Origin: Paenibacillus phoenicis
Lineage (GTDB): Bacteria > Bacillota > Bacilli > Paenibacillales > Paenibacillaceae
Direction of reading: 5' to 3'
DNA: 64,000 nt
Assembly: GCF_034718895.1 (NCBI RefSeq)
Contig: NZ_JAYERP010000001.1
Location: forward strand, 2,232,001-2,296,000
Positions 34,918 to 42,167 of this stretch are shown one piece after another. Numbering within the stretch: the first letter of the stretch is position 1; each line of letters begins with the position of its first letter. Under the pieces are notes generated by a model that saw only the letters and a list, made by a program, of their open reading frames with translations, did no database searches and was not told where the DNA came from. The position numbers were made by a program, and so were the translations under genes.

Positions 34918-35937
34918 TTAGTCTTGCGGCTCATTCAGAATATAATCCACGAGTTCATCCAGCGGCACTGTCGCCAGCGCGATCGCGGTATCCGTTACCC
35001 CGTAGTAGATGTAGAGCAACCCGTCTTTGACGACATTCCCCGTCGGGAAAATGACGTTTGGAATCTGGTAGCCGAATTTTTCGTAGTACCTTTCCGGCTC
35101 CATGATGAAGTTTTTCGTGCGGGCGATGATCTTCTCCGGGTTCTCCAGATCCAGCAGCATAGCCCCCACGCGGTAAACCACCTCGTCGTCCACGCCGTGA
35201 TAGAGCACGAGCCATCCGCGATCCGTCCGCACCGGCGGCGTCGATCCTCCGATTTTGCGCGATTCCCAAGCCATGTTCTCCGCTTTCGCCAGCAGCTTCG
35301 GCTCTTCCCAATGGATTAAATCCTCGGAGTAGGTGATCCACATCGCCGCTTTTTCCGTGCCGTACGCTTCGCCTACGTATTCCTCCGGCCGCCGCAGCAG
35401 CACGAACTTGCCGTTAATCTTCTCGGGGAACAGGATGTTGTCGCGGTCATTGATGTCCAGCGGCGTCGTGTCGGCGACGAATTCCCAGTCGATCAGGTTC
35501 TTGGAGGCAAGGATGGATGAACGCGTCAACCAATGGCCTTCCTGCTCGCCCCATCCGTCCGGGTATTTCGGAATCGAACGCTCTGGAACGCCTCGTCCCG
35601 TCGGATAGTAGCTCATTGCACATGGACGCAGCGCATAGTTCATATAAAACGTATCGTCGATTTTAACGATCCGCGGGTCCTGCACGCTGCCGTACGGGAA
35701 CCCCAGCATGTCCGGCGTAACGATGGGCTCGTCCTTTACGTGGGTGAAATGGACACCGTCTTCGCTTTCCAACAACCCCAGGTAGTTTTTGCACGGTGTC
35801 AGCGATCCCGCCGTCCGTTCGATCATATAAAATTTGCCGTTATCGATGATCACCGCCGGGTTGAATACGGTTACTTTTCTCCATTCAAAACCGCCCGGTA
35901 CCACAATTGGATTTTCCGGATGTCTCGTGATCTTCAT
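34918..35937 (-). CDS. GH130 family glycoside phosphorylase/hydrolase
   Basis: 339 residues, the family size. Five-bladed propeller motifs are visible: FNPAV near residue 26, QDPRI with the probable catalytic Asp at residue 87, LFPEKINGKF, GGSTPP and the late YHGV and FPTGNVV. GH130 enzymes act on beta-mannosidic oligosaccharides, most often by phosphorolysis releasing mannose-1-phosphate. There is no signal peptide, so it works on imported sugars. It has its own promoter with the same activator site as the ABC operon downstream, which ties its substrate to that transporter. Whether it prefers beta-1,4- or beta-1,2-mannosides cannot be told. Confidence 0.9.
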   Translation of the reverse strand: MKITRHPENPIVVPGGFEWRKVTVFNPAVIIDNGKFYMIERTAGSLTPCKNYLGLLESEDGVHFTHVKDEPIVTPDMLGFPYGSVQDPRIVKIDDTFYMNYALRPCAMSYYPTGRGVPERSIPKYPDGWGEQEGHWLTRSSILASKNLIDWEFVADTTPLDINDRDNILFPEKINGKFVLLRRPEEYVGEAYGTEKAAMWITYSEDLIHWEEPKLLAKAENMAWESRKIGGSTPPVRTDRGWLVLYHGVDDEVVYRVGAMLLDLENPEKIIARTKNFIMEPERYYEKFGYQIPNVIFPTGNVVKDGLLYIYYGVTDTAIALATVPLDELVDYILNEPQD

Positions 35938-35993
35938 CTGCGCTCCTCCTCCTAAACCCCTATAACAATCTAGATATAAAAATCTGTATTGTT

Positions 35994-36050
35994 ATTATAG
36001 CCCCGGCGTTCTGGCGGAAATATCCCATAAACTTTCGAAAACATCTGAAT
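35994..36050 (-). promoter_or_regulatory. Activator-dependent promoter of the GH130 gene
   Basis: A perfect leftward TATAAT lies at 35994-35999. The half-sites ATATCC (36020) and ACATCT (36041) are 21 bases apart, and the first starts 21 bases from the -10 edge. The bases between the half-sites (CATAAACTTTCGAAA) closely match those of the site at 34752-34783. Confidence 0.68.
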
Positions 36051-36073
36051 AATTTCTGATCATTTTTTTCGCA

Positions 36074-36117
36074 TAAAAAATCCCCAGGTCGTTGCATTTA
36101 GAGCAACAATCTGGGGT
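36074..36117 (-). terminator. Rho-independent terminator after the GntR gene
   Basis: Reading leftward, CCCCAGATTGTTGC pairs with GCAACGACCTGGGG with one mismatch, followed by ATTTTTT. It ends the amidohydrolase-to-GntR operon. Confidence 0.85.
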
Positions 36118-36141
36118 CTAATGTTCATTCGAGCAGCCGCG

Positions 36142-36861
36142 TTATGCGTCATAATCAACGATGTAACTTTGCAGCTCCGTATTATAGTAGCCGATGCTAT
36201 ATTCGGCCAGTCTTCCTTGGACATCCCGCGAATAACGCGAACGCTTGAGCACGGGCACCCCGTCGGCTAACCGCAAAAACTGCTTTGCCTCGGCTGGCGG
36301 AAGCGACACCGCGAACTCGTCCCTCAGCTTGTCCAGCGATACGCCCCACTCATCCAGAACTTCATAGAGCGAATGGTCGCGGAAATCTTCAAGCTCCGGT
36401 TCCGAGGGTTCTTTCCAAGGGGCGGCCAAATAATGCTCGTAAAAAATATACGGCTCACCGTCGAGATAATACGCACGTTCCAGCTTCAAGCAACGCTCCC
36501 CGAACAGCTGGTGAAGCTCGGAGCCCGCCTCGTTGCGCACCGTCTCAGCGCGAACCCACTCCTTGCGGATCTGATGGCTTTCCTCCACCAGAATCTCCGT
36601 GAAGTGCTTCCATTTCGACCACTTGGAGGCGGCTTTATTGCGGATCACTTTGGTGCCTTTGCCGCTGCCCTTCTCCAGATAGCCTTCCTGGACGAGCTCC
36701 TGAATCGCACCGCGGACGGTGATTTTACTGACAGCAAACTCCTGCTCCAGCTGAGGCTCAGAAGGGATATTCGAACCTAGCGGGTATACGCCGTGTAAGA
36801 TACGTTCCTTCAAGATGTTTTTGATTTGTAAATATAACGGTCTATCTTTGCGGGACAACAT
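36142..36861 (-). CDS. GntR/HutC-family transcriptional regulator
   Basis: About 239 residues. An N-terminal winged helix (PLYLQIKNILKERILHGVYPLGSNIPSEPQ with VSKITVRGAIQELVQEGYL) is followed by a C-terminal UTRA-type ligand domain. The ATG at 36861 lies just after the kinase stop; a GTG one codon earlier is possible. It is the last gene of the five-gene catabolic operon and most likely its repressor, responding to a sugar acid or phosphorylated intermediate. The palindrome at 40913-40924 downstream of the operon promoter is a candidate operator. Confidence 0.9.
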   Translation of the reverse strand: MLSRKDRPLYLQIKNILKERILHGVYPLGSNIPSEPQLEQEFAVSKITVRGAIQELVQEGYLEKGSGKGTKVIRNKAASKWSKWKHFTEILVEESHQIRKEWVRAETVRNEAGSELHQLFGERCLKLERAYYLDGEPYIFYEHYLAAPWKEPSEPELEDFRDHSLYEVLDEWGVSLDKLRDEFAVSLPPAEAKQFLRLADGVPVLKRSRYSRDVQGRLAEYSIGYYNTELQSYIVDYDA

Positions 36862-36875
36862 CACGAACCTGTTCC

Positions 36876-37898
36876 CTACCTTTCCACATCGCCAGCGGCG
36901 GATTGCTCCATCGCCCGAAGGATTTCGGCCTCCGTCGCCATCGGGGTATCGCCCGGCACGGTATGGGCCAGCATGCCCGCTGCCGCCGCAAACCGGACAG
37001 TCTTCTCCAGGGCAAAGCCCTCCAACTCCCCATGGATAATCCCGCTCGCAAAAGCGTCTCCTGCCCCTATTCTATCATAGACGGAGAACGTGAGCTGATC
37101 AGAGAACGCAAAACGTTCCCCCTTGTACAGAAATCCGCGCAGCGAATGCGTATTGTTGCGGTGGATTTGGCGGTGCGTTCCGGCAATTACGGAAATGCCA
37201 TAGTTTGCTGCCACGGCCGGAATCAGCTCCTTCAGCTGCTCCTCCCGGTCCTGTTGGTCCGTGGCCATTCCCAAGGTCAGCAGTGCATCCTTTTCATTCA
37301 TCATCACGATGTCCGCCAACCGCAGCATCGCTTCATAATGCGGTTTCGCCTGGGCATATCCGCCTTCTCCCCAAAGGGACGGCCGGTAGTTGCAATCAAA
37401 AATCACCTTGCCCCCCTGCCGCTTAACCGCTTCGGCGAGCGCCTTCATGTGGGATCGTACGCCGTCGTTCATTGCCAGCGTAATCCCGTCGAAATGGATC
37501 GCCTCCATGCTGGCGGCGATGTTTTCGAAATCGTAGGTTCCTTCCGGCGCGGTGTTAAAGCTACTGTCCAACCGGTTCGAGTATGTGACGCGGCTGGGAC
37601 GCACACCAAAGCCGTTCTCCAAAAAGTACATGCCTACGTACTTGCCTCCCCGGACAACGTGGGCGGTGTCAATGCCCAGCTTGCGTAGATAGGCGACGGC
37701 GGCATCGCCCAGCGGATTATCCGGCAACCGCGTAACCAGTGCACCAACATGCCCATAGCGGGATAAGGCCGACACCACATTTACTCCGGTACCTGAAAAA
37801 GAATACTTCAACGTATCCGCCTGCGCTAACGTCTCGTACCCCGGGACCTGCAGACGCATCATCACTTCACCGAAGGCTGCTATGCGGCGGTTAGGCAT
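36876..37898 (-). CDS. PfkB-family kinase, probable 2-keto-3-deoxygluconate kinase
   Basis: About 340 residues. The N-terminus FGEVMMRLQVPG and the GTGVNVVSALSRYG motif are typical of KDG kinases, and the C-terminal signature DRIGAGDAFASG contains the catalytic Asp. In this operon it would phosphorylate 2-keto-3-deoxygluconate, made by the SelA-like enzyme, to the substrate of the aldolase-like neighbour. Two ATGs (37904, 37898) overlap the stop of the previous gene; 37898 is chosen because it has better spacing from GGCGG. The next gene, GntR, begins about 14 bases after its stop. Confidence 0.87.
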   Translation of the reverse strand: MPNRRIAAFGEVMMRLQVPGYETLAQADTLKYSFSGTGVNVVSALSRYGHVGALVTRLPDNPLGDAAVAYLRKLGIDTAHVVRGGKYVGMYFLENGFGVRPSRVTYSNRLDSSFNTAPEGTYDFENIAASMEAIHFDGITLAMNDGVRSHMKALAEAVKRQGGKVIFDCNYRPSLWGEGGYAQAKPHYEAMLRLADIVMMNEKDALLTLGMATDQQDREEQLKELIPAVAANYGISVIAGTHRQIHRNNTHSLRGFLYKGERFAFSDQLTFSVYDRIGAGDAFASGIIHGELEGFALEKTVRFAAAAGMLAHTVPGDTPMATEAEILRAMEQSAAGDVER

Positions 37899-38646
37899 AA
37901 GCATCCGCCAGCTGTTTCATGATTTTGGTCAGCTGCAGCACGTCTTCGGTGCGGGTGTAACCGGTCTCCTTGTCGATGATCGAGGTATATACGTGCGGAA
38001 TGACCTGCGGTACGCCGGATTCCAAGGCAATGCGCAGGATCGGCTCGAAATTGTCCAGGTCGATTCCACCGGTCGGCTCCAGCGCAAAATTTTCCTTCGC
38101 ACAAGCAGCCGCCACCGCGCGAAGCTCTTCTTCGCGGCTTAAGCCTTGCATCGGGAAATATTTGAGCGCGTTGCCGCCCATATCACGCACCAGCGCGATC
38201 GCCGCTTCAACCGGAACGATCGCCGGCTTCTCCTGGGCGGCGCTGGCCGGGCCGGTGGAGATGTTCACGTATCCCGGTTGCCCTGTCGGGGATACCAGGC
38301 TGTTGATCCAGCTGTCTTGCCCGCCAAGATTCGCCCGGGTCGCCCCAACAGCCGGGAACACCTGATTGATGTGGCTGCCGGCATAACGCTTGGCGATCTC
38401 TGCAACAACTGCCGCTTGGCGATTATCGCCGGCGCCAAGGCCAATCGACACCGCATCGTCGATTTCCCGGCCGTATGCTTGCATCGCTGTTACGGCTTCC
38501 TCAACGGTAGGGTAGTCCTTCGAAAGGACCCCAACGAGAACATGACCTTCCGCGGCTTCGAACACTGCCTTGGCGTTCGCAATATCTTTAGCTAGTACGT
38601 TGAGGGCTACCCGATTTTTATAAAAACGTTTTGCGATTTGCGACAT
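37891..38646 (-). CDS. KDPG-aldolase-like protein (DgaF / EF_0839 family)
   Basis: About 251 residues starting at 38646, after GGAGGACGTTAAG. The DgaF-type signatures are RVALNVLAKDIANAKAVFEAAEGHVLVGVLS at the start, INQVFPAVGATR in the middle, ALKYFPMQG and LEPTGGID near the C-terminus. Family members cleave 2-keto-3-deoxy-6-phosphogluconate to pyruvate and glyceraldehyde-3-phosphate. It starts one base after the SelA-like stop and overlaps the kinase start, so the operon is tightly coupled. Confidence 0.86.
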   Translation of the reverse strand: MSQIAKRFYKNRVALNVLAKDIANAKAVFEAAEGHVLVGVLSKDYPTVEEAVTAMQAYGREIDDAVSIGLGAGDNRQAAVVAEIAKRYAGSHINQVFPAVGATRANLGGQDSWINSLVSPTGQPGYVNISTGPASAAQEKPAIVPVEAAIALVRDMGGNALKYFPMQGLSREEELRAVAAACAKENFALEPTGGIDLDNFEPILRIALESGVPQVIPHVYTSIIDKETGYTRTEDVLQLTKIMKQLADAYA

Positions 38647-38647
38647 C

Positions 38648-39751
38648 TTAACGTCCTCCTGCCAATTCGCGAATTTTTGCGGCAATGATCTGGATATCGT
38701 CCCCCATCAGCGGGCGTGGATCGATATCAAAATACCCTTGTCTAACTCCATAATCCCGGGTGTAAATGGCAATTTCGCCGGTTTGCAGCGCATGTACCAT
38801 CTCCTTCGCCGTCATTCCGGCTTGCTGCGGGTCGACCTGCACCCGGGCCCGGTAAATCGCTCGCCCGGCTTCGTCCTGCACGATGGAGACCCGGATTCCC
38901 GGGAGCTCACTCAGCGGCATCAAGGTCTGCAAAGCCTCTTTCTCGCGCTCGCTGTTGTCTGGTTTGACGGCGTATTCGTCCAGAGCTTGCAGCAGACCAA
39001 AGGTCGTTTCCTTGCCCACCTTCATGCTCCGACCAATGCCGTGCAGCTGTACCTTCACCCATTCGATGTACGTGCGTTTTCCGGCAACGATACCGGAGGT
39101 CGGGCCCTCGATCGCCTTGGAGCCGCTGTAAATGGCCAGGTCGGAGAACTTCACGTATTTTTGCAGATCCTCCTCCGCCGCCGCGTCGACGATCATCGGT
39201 ATTTGATTCCGTTTCGCGACCTCCCACGCCTCTTCGACGGAGATCATGTTCTTCTGCACGGCGTGGTGCGATTTCACATATAGAATCGCCGCGGTTCTGT
39301 CGCCGATCGCGTCTTCGATGTGCTCGGCCCGCCCTTCGTTAGCGTAGCCAACCTCAACCAGCTTGCCGCCGCCGAGGTACACCATCGTTTCCACGGGAGC
39401 GCCGTACTGCACGTTGTGGCCCTTCAGCATAATGATTTCGTTACGGGGGATTTCCTCCTGATGCAGACGTAAGCTTTTACGCCGGTCGCCCTGCGTCACA
39501 ATCGCCGCTACCGACAAAGCGATGCCGCTGGAGGCCGAGTTTACGACCACCGCCGCCTCCGATCCCACGTGCTTGGCGACATAGTCTCCCGCCTTGTCAA
39601 CGAGGTCGGCGATTTCGACGTAGCTTTGGCCGCCGCGCTTCATCGCTTCCATCACCGTGTCACTTGGCGCGGATACACCAAGGATGCTCATCCGCCCGCT
39701 GGCGTTGATCACGCGCTTAAGCCCGTACTTTGCATTCAATGAATTTTCCAT
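38648..39751 (-). CDS. SelA-like PLP enzyme (DgaE / EF_0838 family), probable glucosaminate ammonia-lyase
   Basis: 367 residues of the SelA-related PLP fold. The Schiff-base Lys is K212 in IYSGSKAIEGPTSG, and the cofactor Asp lies in PMIVDAAAEED. DgaE acts on D-glucosaminate-6-phosphate, releasing ammonia and KDPG. Here a KDG kinase is encoded two genes later, which suggests this homologue works on the unphosphorylated acid. It overlaps the amidohydrolase gene by 35 bases; its own ribosome site AAAGGAG lies inside that gene. The exact substrate is inference. Confidence 0.83.
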   Translation of the reverse strand: MENSLNAKYGLKRVINASGRMSILGVSAPSDTVMEAMKRGGQSYVEIADLVDKAGDYVAKHVGSEAAVVVNSASSGIALSVAAIVTQGDRRKSLRLHQEEIPRNEIIMLKGHNVQYGAPVETMVYLGGGKLVEVGYANEGRAEHIEDAIGDRTAAILYVKSHHAVQKNMISVEEAWEVAKRNQIPMIVDAAAEEDLQKYVKFSDLAIYSGSKAIEGPTSGIVAGKRTYIEWVKVQLHGIGRSMKVGKETTFGLLQALDEYAVKPDNSEREKEALQTLMPLSELPGIRVSIVQDEAGRAIYRARVQVDPQQAGMTAKEMVHALQTGEIAIYTRDYGVRQGYFDIDPRPLMGDDIQIIAAKIRELAGGR

Positions 39752-40832
39752 GGACGATCACTCCTTTAGCTTCGATACGGCGGTTCGAGACGCGCCGTTC
39801 TCCTTCCGAATCAACGAGTTCCACAGGTTCTTCCTTAACGGCAAACAACGTTAAATGGGCCGGGTCCCCGACCTGTATACGGCCAAGCTCTTCTCGGCCC
39901 AGCCATTGTGCGGCACGAGTGGTTACCGCAGCAATAACTTCTTCAAGCGGATAACCGAGATAGAGGAATTTGCTTAACACATTGGCCATACTGTACACCG
40001 GACCGTTCAGCCGGTTCCCCCGGTAGATGTCGGTGCTGATCGTGTCGGGGTGGATCCCTTGTCGCTTCGCCGCCTCGGCCACCCGAAACGAGAAGCTCGC
40101 CGTGCCATGGCCCACATCAAGATGCACCCCTCGGCCGATCGCCTCGGTTAACACCGGGAGCGGTTCGCCCGCTTCGTCAAACAAATTGTTCGCTTTACCG
40201 TTGAGATAATGGGTAATGATATCTTTTCGTTGCAACAGCGGAATGACCTCCCTGATATCGGGCGGCGCCGATCCGATATGCACCATAAGCGGCATTCCTG
40301 TCTCAAGCGACAGCTCCCGCGAGATGCGCAGCGGAGTGACCCCGTTTTCGCGGACTACGCTTTGGCTGATTCGCGCTTTCAGGCCAACGATGGAGTCGCG
40401 ATAATCGGCGAGCGCGGCCTTCAGGAGCTCACGGTCGATCCAAGCTAATTCAGACAGCTCGTCGATGCGTTTCAGACCGATCCGCGAGATGTTCAAAAAA
40501 GCCAGCAAATTGGTCTCCGCCCGCTTGCCGCTGGCCACAAGATCGCCAATCCGGTCCGCGCCGCAGCTGCCAGCGTCCACGATCGTCGTGACGCCTTGCT
40601 TCACGCCGATCTCATCAATTTCATCGCCATACGGGTCGAATTCCGGAAACGCGTGGACATGCATATCGATCCAACCGCTGGACACGTATAGGTCGGTCCC
40701 ATCCCATTCCCGATCGCCGCGAGCCTGACCGGCTCCAGTGATCTCAGCGATGATGCCGTCCTCGATAACGATGTCGATCTCTTCCCCGTTAACTCTTTTG
40801 AGATGGCGGTAAACGACTCTTTCCTTCATCAT
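39717..40832 (-). CDS. Amidohydrolase / deacetylase (EF_0837-like)
   Basis: 371 residues of the amidohydrolase barrel. Metal ligands are visible as DMHVH (His58, His60), GLKARIS with the Lys that would be carbamylated, MVHIG, ITHYLNG and the late TISTDIYRG Asp. This subgroup is consistently encoded beside the SelA-like and DgaF-like genes, as here, and is thought to remove an acyl group. A simple model is deacetylation of an N-acetyl amino-sugar acid before ammonia elimination. It is the first gene of the operon. Start 40832 follows AGAGGCGAGCT. Which acyl compound it uses is unknown. Confidence 0.85.
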   Translation of the reverse strand: MMKERVVYRHLKRVNGEEIDIVIEDGIIAEITGAGQARGDREWDGTDLYVSSGWIDMHVHAFPEFDPYGDEIDEIGVKQGVTTIVDAGSCGADRIGDLVASGKRAETNLLAFLNISRIGLKRIDELSELAWIDRELLKAALADYRDSIVGLKARISQSVVRENGVTPLRISRELSLETGMPLMVHIGSAPPDIREVIPLLQRKDIITHYLNGKANNLFDEAGEPLPVLTEAIGRGVHLDVGHGTASFSFRVAEAAKRQGIHPDTISTDIYRGNRLNGPVYSMANVLSKFLYLGYPLEEVIAAVTTRAAQWLGREELGRIQVGDPAHLTLFAVKEEPVELVDSEGERRVSNRRIEAKGVIVHGKFIECKVRA

Positions 40833-40912
40833 AGCTCGCCTCTTTTTAATGGATCGTTGTCATGCCTGCCTCCGATTGGATTTAGCATAACACGGAATTT
40901 CGCTCTTGAGAA

Positions 40913-40924
40913 TATAACGTTATA
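40913..40924. promoter_or_regulatory. Candidate GntR operator palindrome
   Basis: TATAACGTTATA is a perfect 12-bp palindrome between the promoter (-10 at 40961-40966) and the amidohydrolase start at 40832. A repressor bound here would block elongation. The operon ends with a GntR-family gene, making it the natural candidate for binding. Confidence 0.45.
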
Positions 40925-40960
40925 ATGTTTTGCTGTTGCATTTCTCTTACGCTTAATTTA

Positions 40961-41018
40961 ATCTTAACCTCCCGGGAGTTCATGAAATATCCCACGAAAT
41001 TACGATAATATCCGAAAA
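40961..41018 (-). promoter_or_regulatory. Activator-dependent promoter of the amidohydrolase operon
   Basis: Half-sites ATATCC at 40987 and 41008 are again 21 bases apart. A leftward -10-like TAAGAT (40961-40966) lies at the same 21-base offset as in the two other promoters with this site. Intervening bases (CACGAAATTACGATA) resemble those of the other two sites. This links the five-gene operon to the YesMN-type system. Confidence 0.6.
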
Positions 41019-41046
41019 AGTTGTAAATTTACACTGTGCATTAAGC

Positions 41047-41083
41047 AAAAAAACCCCCGTATCACTTTGCAAGTGACCGGGGG
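41047..41083 (-). terminator. Leftward terminator just upstream of the holin-like toxin promoter
   Basis: CCCCCG (41054-41059) and CGGGGG (41078-41083) enclose a second perfect stem TCACTT/AAGTGA. Reading leftward the hairpin runs into seven T. No leftward gene ends here, so it most likely terminates an antisense RNA crossing the small toxin gene. Confidence 0.7.
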
Positions 41084-41127
41084 ATTCTAGTAATTCGCAG
41101 CTTTTATACTAACTCTACCAAATATGG

Positions 41128-41133
41128 TATAAT
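41128..41133 (+). promoter_or_regulatory. Extended -10 promoter of the holin-like toxin transcript
   Basis: TGGTATAAT gives an extended -10 with perfect TATAAT. The same TGGTATAAT lies upstream of the second, degenerate module at 43223-43231. The leader to the toxin start is about 60 bases and folds CTCCC (41174-41178) onto GGGAG (41183-41187), hiding the ribosome site. Confidence 0.6.
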
Positions 41134-41196
41134 AGTCCTGACAACAGAAGGCTTAGATGGGTGGTCGGCTAGTCTCCCCGATGGGAGGTGATGCCT

Positions 41197-41310
41197 GTGG
41201 AGGTTAAAGACGCACTGTCTCTGATGATCCAATTCGGAGCGCTATTAATAGCACTCATCGGTTTGGTCATTACGATCGTAGCTACGTCAAACCAAAACAA
41301 AAAGAAATAG
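41197..41310 (+). CDS. Small hydrophobic holin-like toxin (type I toxin)
   Basis: 37 residues: a short polar start (MEVKDALSLM), one membrane span (about residues 9-29) and a lysine-rich tail (NQNKKK). This is the layout of the putative holin-like toxin family of Firmicutes type I systems. The start is a GTG eight bases after GGGAGG; an ATG six bases earlier is too close. Its own extended -10 promoter, a leader hairpin hiding the ribosome site, and a terminator make a self-contained unit read against the surrounding genes. A leftward terminator upstream suggests an antisense antitoxin RNA. Toxicity is inferred from the family. Confidence 0.75.
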   Translation: MEVKDALSLMIQFGALLIALIGLVITIVATSNQNKKK

Positions 41311-41348
41311 ACCCCCCATTTGTGGTAGGTAAGGGTCTATTCCTTTTA
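41306..41348 (+). terminator. Terminator of the holin-like toxin transcript
   Basis: AATAGACCC (41306-41314), which includes the toxin stop codon, pairs with GGGTCTATT (41333-41341), followed by CCTTTTA. Confidence 0.7.
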
Positions 41349-41386
41349 CCAACTACAGCCGACCGCTCTTCAAAGCGGCTGTTGTT

Positions 41387-41424
41387 AGAGTGAAGATGTT
41401 CCCGCATCTTCACTCTTTATTTTA
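41387..41424 (+). terminator. Second strong rightward terminator downstream of the toxin unit
   Basis: AGAGTGAAGATG (41387-41398) pairs perfectly with CATCTTCACTCT (41405-41416), followed by TTATTTTA. A smaller hairpin (around CCGCT/AGCGG, 41363-41377) lies just before it. Confidence 0.7.
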
Positions 41425-41499
41425 TGGAGATTATTTGCTTTCATTCTATCACAAAGAAAAACGTATTGACAATGCACCTACCAACCATCCTGATTTGAA

Positions 41500-41537
41500 A
41501 AATGCAAAATAAGGGCCGCTCGCAAAGCGAACGGCCC
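41500..41537 (-). terminator. Terminator at the left end of the phage-tail cluster
   Basis: GGGCCGCTCGC and GCGAACGGCCC enclose an AAA loop with one mismatch (41513-41537). Reading leftward the stem is followed by TTATTTTGC. It sits 15 bases past the stop of the small gene at 41552. Confidence 0.75.
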
Positions 41538-41551
41538 AAAATATAGGAGGC

Positions 41552-41764
41552 TCAGGAGGCAGTATGCCGCCCTTTTGCCACAGGTACACAAGCTAATATG
41601 TTATCGATCCGAAAAGCCCGAGGGGCATGGGAAGTCAGGCATGTCGCCCGAACCAAACCGCCCCGCACATCATGAACTTCGATCCGCCGCTGCGTGATCT
41701 TGCCTGTACGGTCAACGTAGATGATTTCTACAGTTCGACCGATGTATTTTTCCACCAGGATCAT
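41552..41764 (-). CDS. Small WYL-like domain protein
   Basis: About 70 residues. The pattern VEIIYVDRTGKITQRRIEV, then VRATCLTSHAPRAFRIDNI, matches a stand-alone miniature of the WYL-type ligand-binding domain found at the end of YafY-like regulators; that match is by eye. The longer frame to 41845 has no start signal. The ATG at 41764 directly follows GGAG, so a GTG three codons later, nine bases after GGAG, is a real alternative. It is the last gene of the leftward tail cluster. Its function is unknown. Confidence 0.6.
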   Translation of the reverse strand: MILVEKYIGRTVEIIYVDRTGKITQRRIEVHDVRGGLVRATCLTSHAPRAFRIDNILACVPVAKGRHTAS

Positions 41765-41868
41765 CTCCAAATAGGAACGTTTGTTTGTATTATATGCAAA
41801 CAAATGTTCTTTATTCAAGTGGAAATGGCCTCCAAGCCAGATCATGCTGCTCTATGACCGTAAGCCCC

Positions 41869-42147
41869 TCATTTGTCCTTCGTTCTTCCCTGGCGATTGT
41901 TCCCGAGTTCAAACAATCCGGTGGCCGACAAACCCGCCAAACCGCCCGCCCAGAGTCGCAGCACCAGCTCCATTTCCGTAAATGGGTACGCCGCTGCTCC
42001 GACCAGTACGCCGATAATCACGCCGATGAAAGGGATTAGATTTTTGGGCAGGTTGAAGGTCGTTTTCACGAGTTGCACCAAAGCTAATACAAATACGGAC
42101 AAGACCGAGGCAAACGCCAATACATTGGTTAAAATCTCGTTTTGCAT
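41869..42147 (-). CDS. Phage holin
   Basis: 92 residues with two or three membrane spans (VLAFASVLSVFVLALVQLV, LIPFIGVIIGVLVGAAAYPF, LRLWAGGLAGLSATGLFEL) and a charged C-terminus, as in small holins of Gram-positive phages. It would open the membrane for the amidase encoded 20 bases upstream, allowing release of tail particles. AAGGAGGG lies upstream of the start at a longer than usual spacing. Confidence 0.85.
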   Translation of the reverse strand: MQNEILTNVLAFASVLSVFVLALVQLVKTTFNLPKNLIPFIGVIIGVLVGAAAYPFTEMELVLRLWAGGLAGLSATGLFELGNNRQGRTKDK

Positions 42148-42167
42148 AACGATGACTTCCCTCCTTC

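Noticed and set aside
40833..41190. Riboswitch or T-box leader upstream of the amidohydrolase operon
   Set aside because: Only a promoter, a direct-repeat site and a small palindrome are visible; no leader terminator or known aptamer pattern reading toward the operon.
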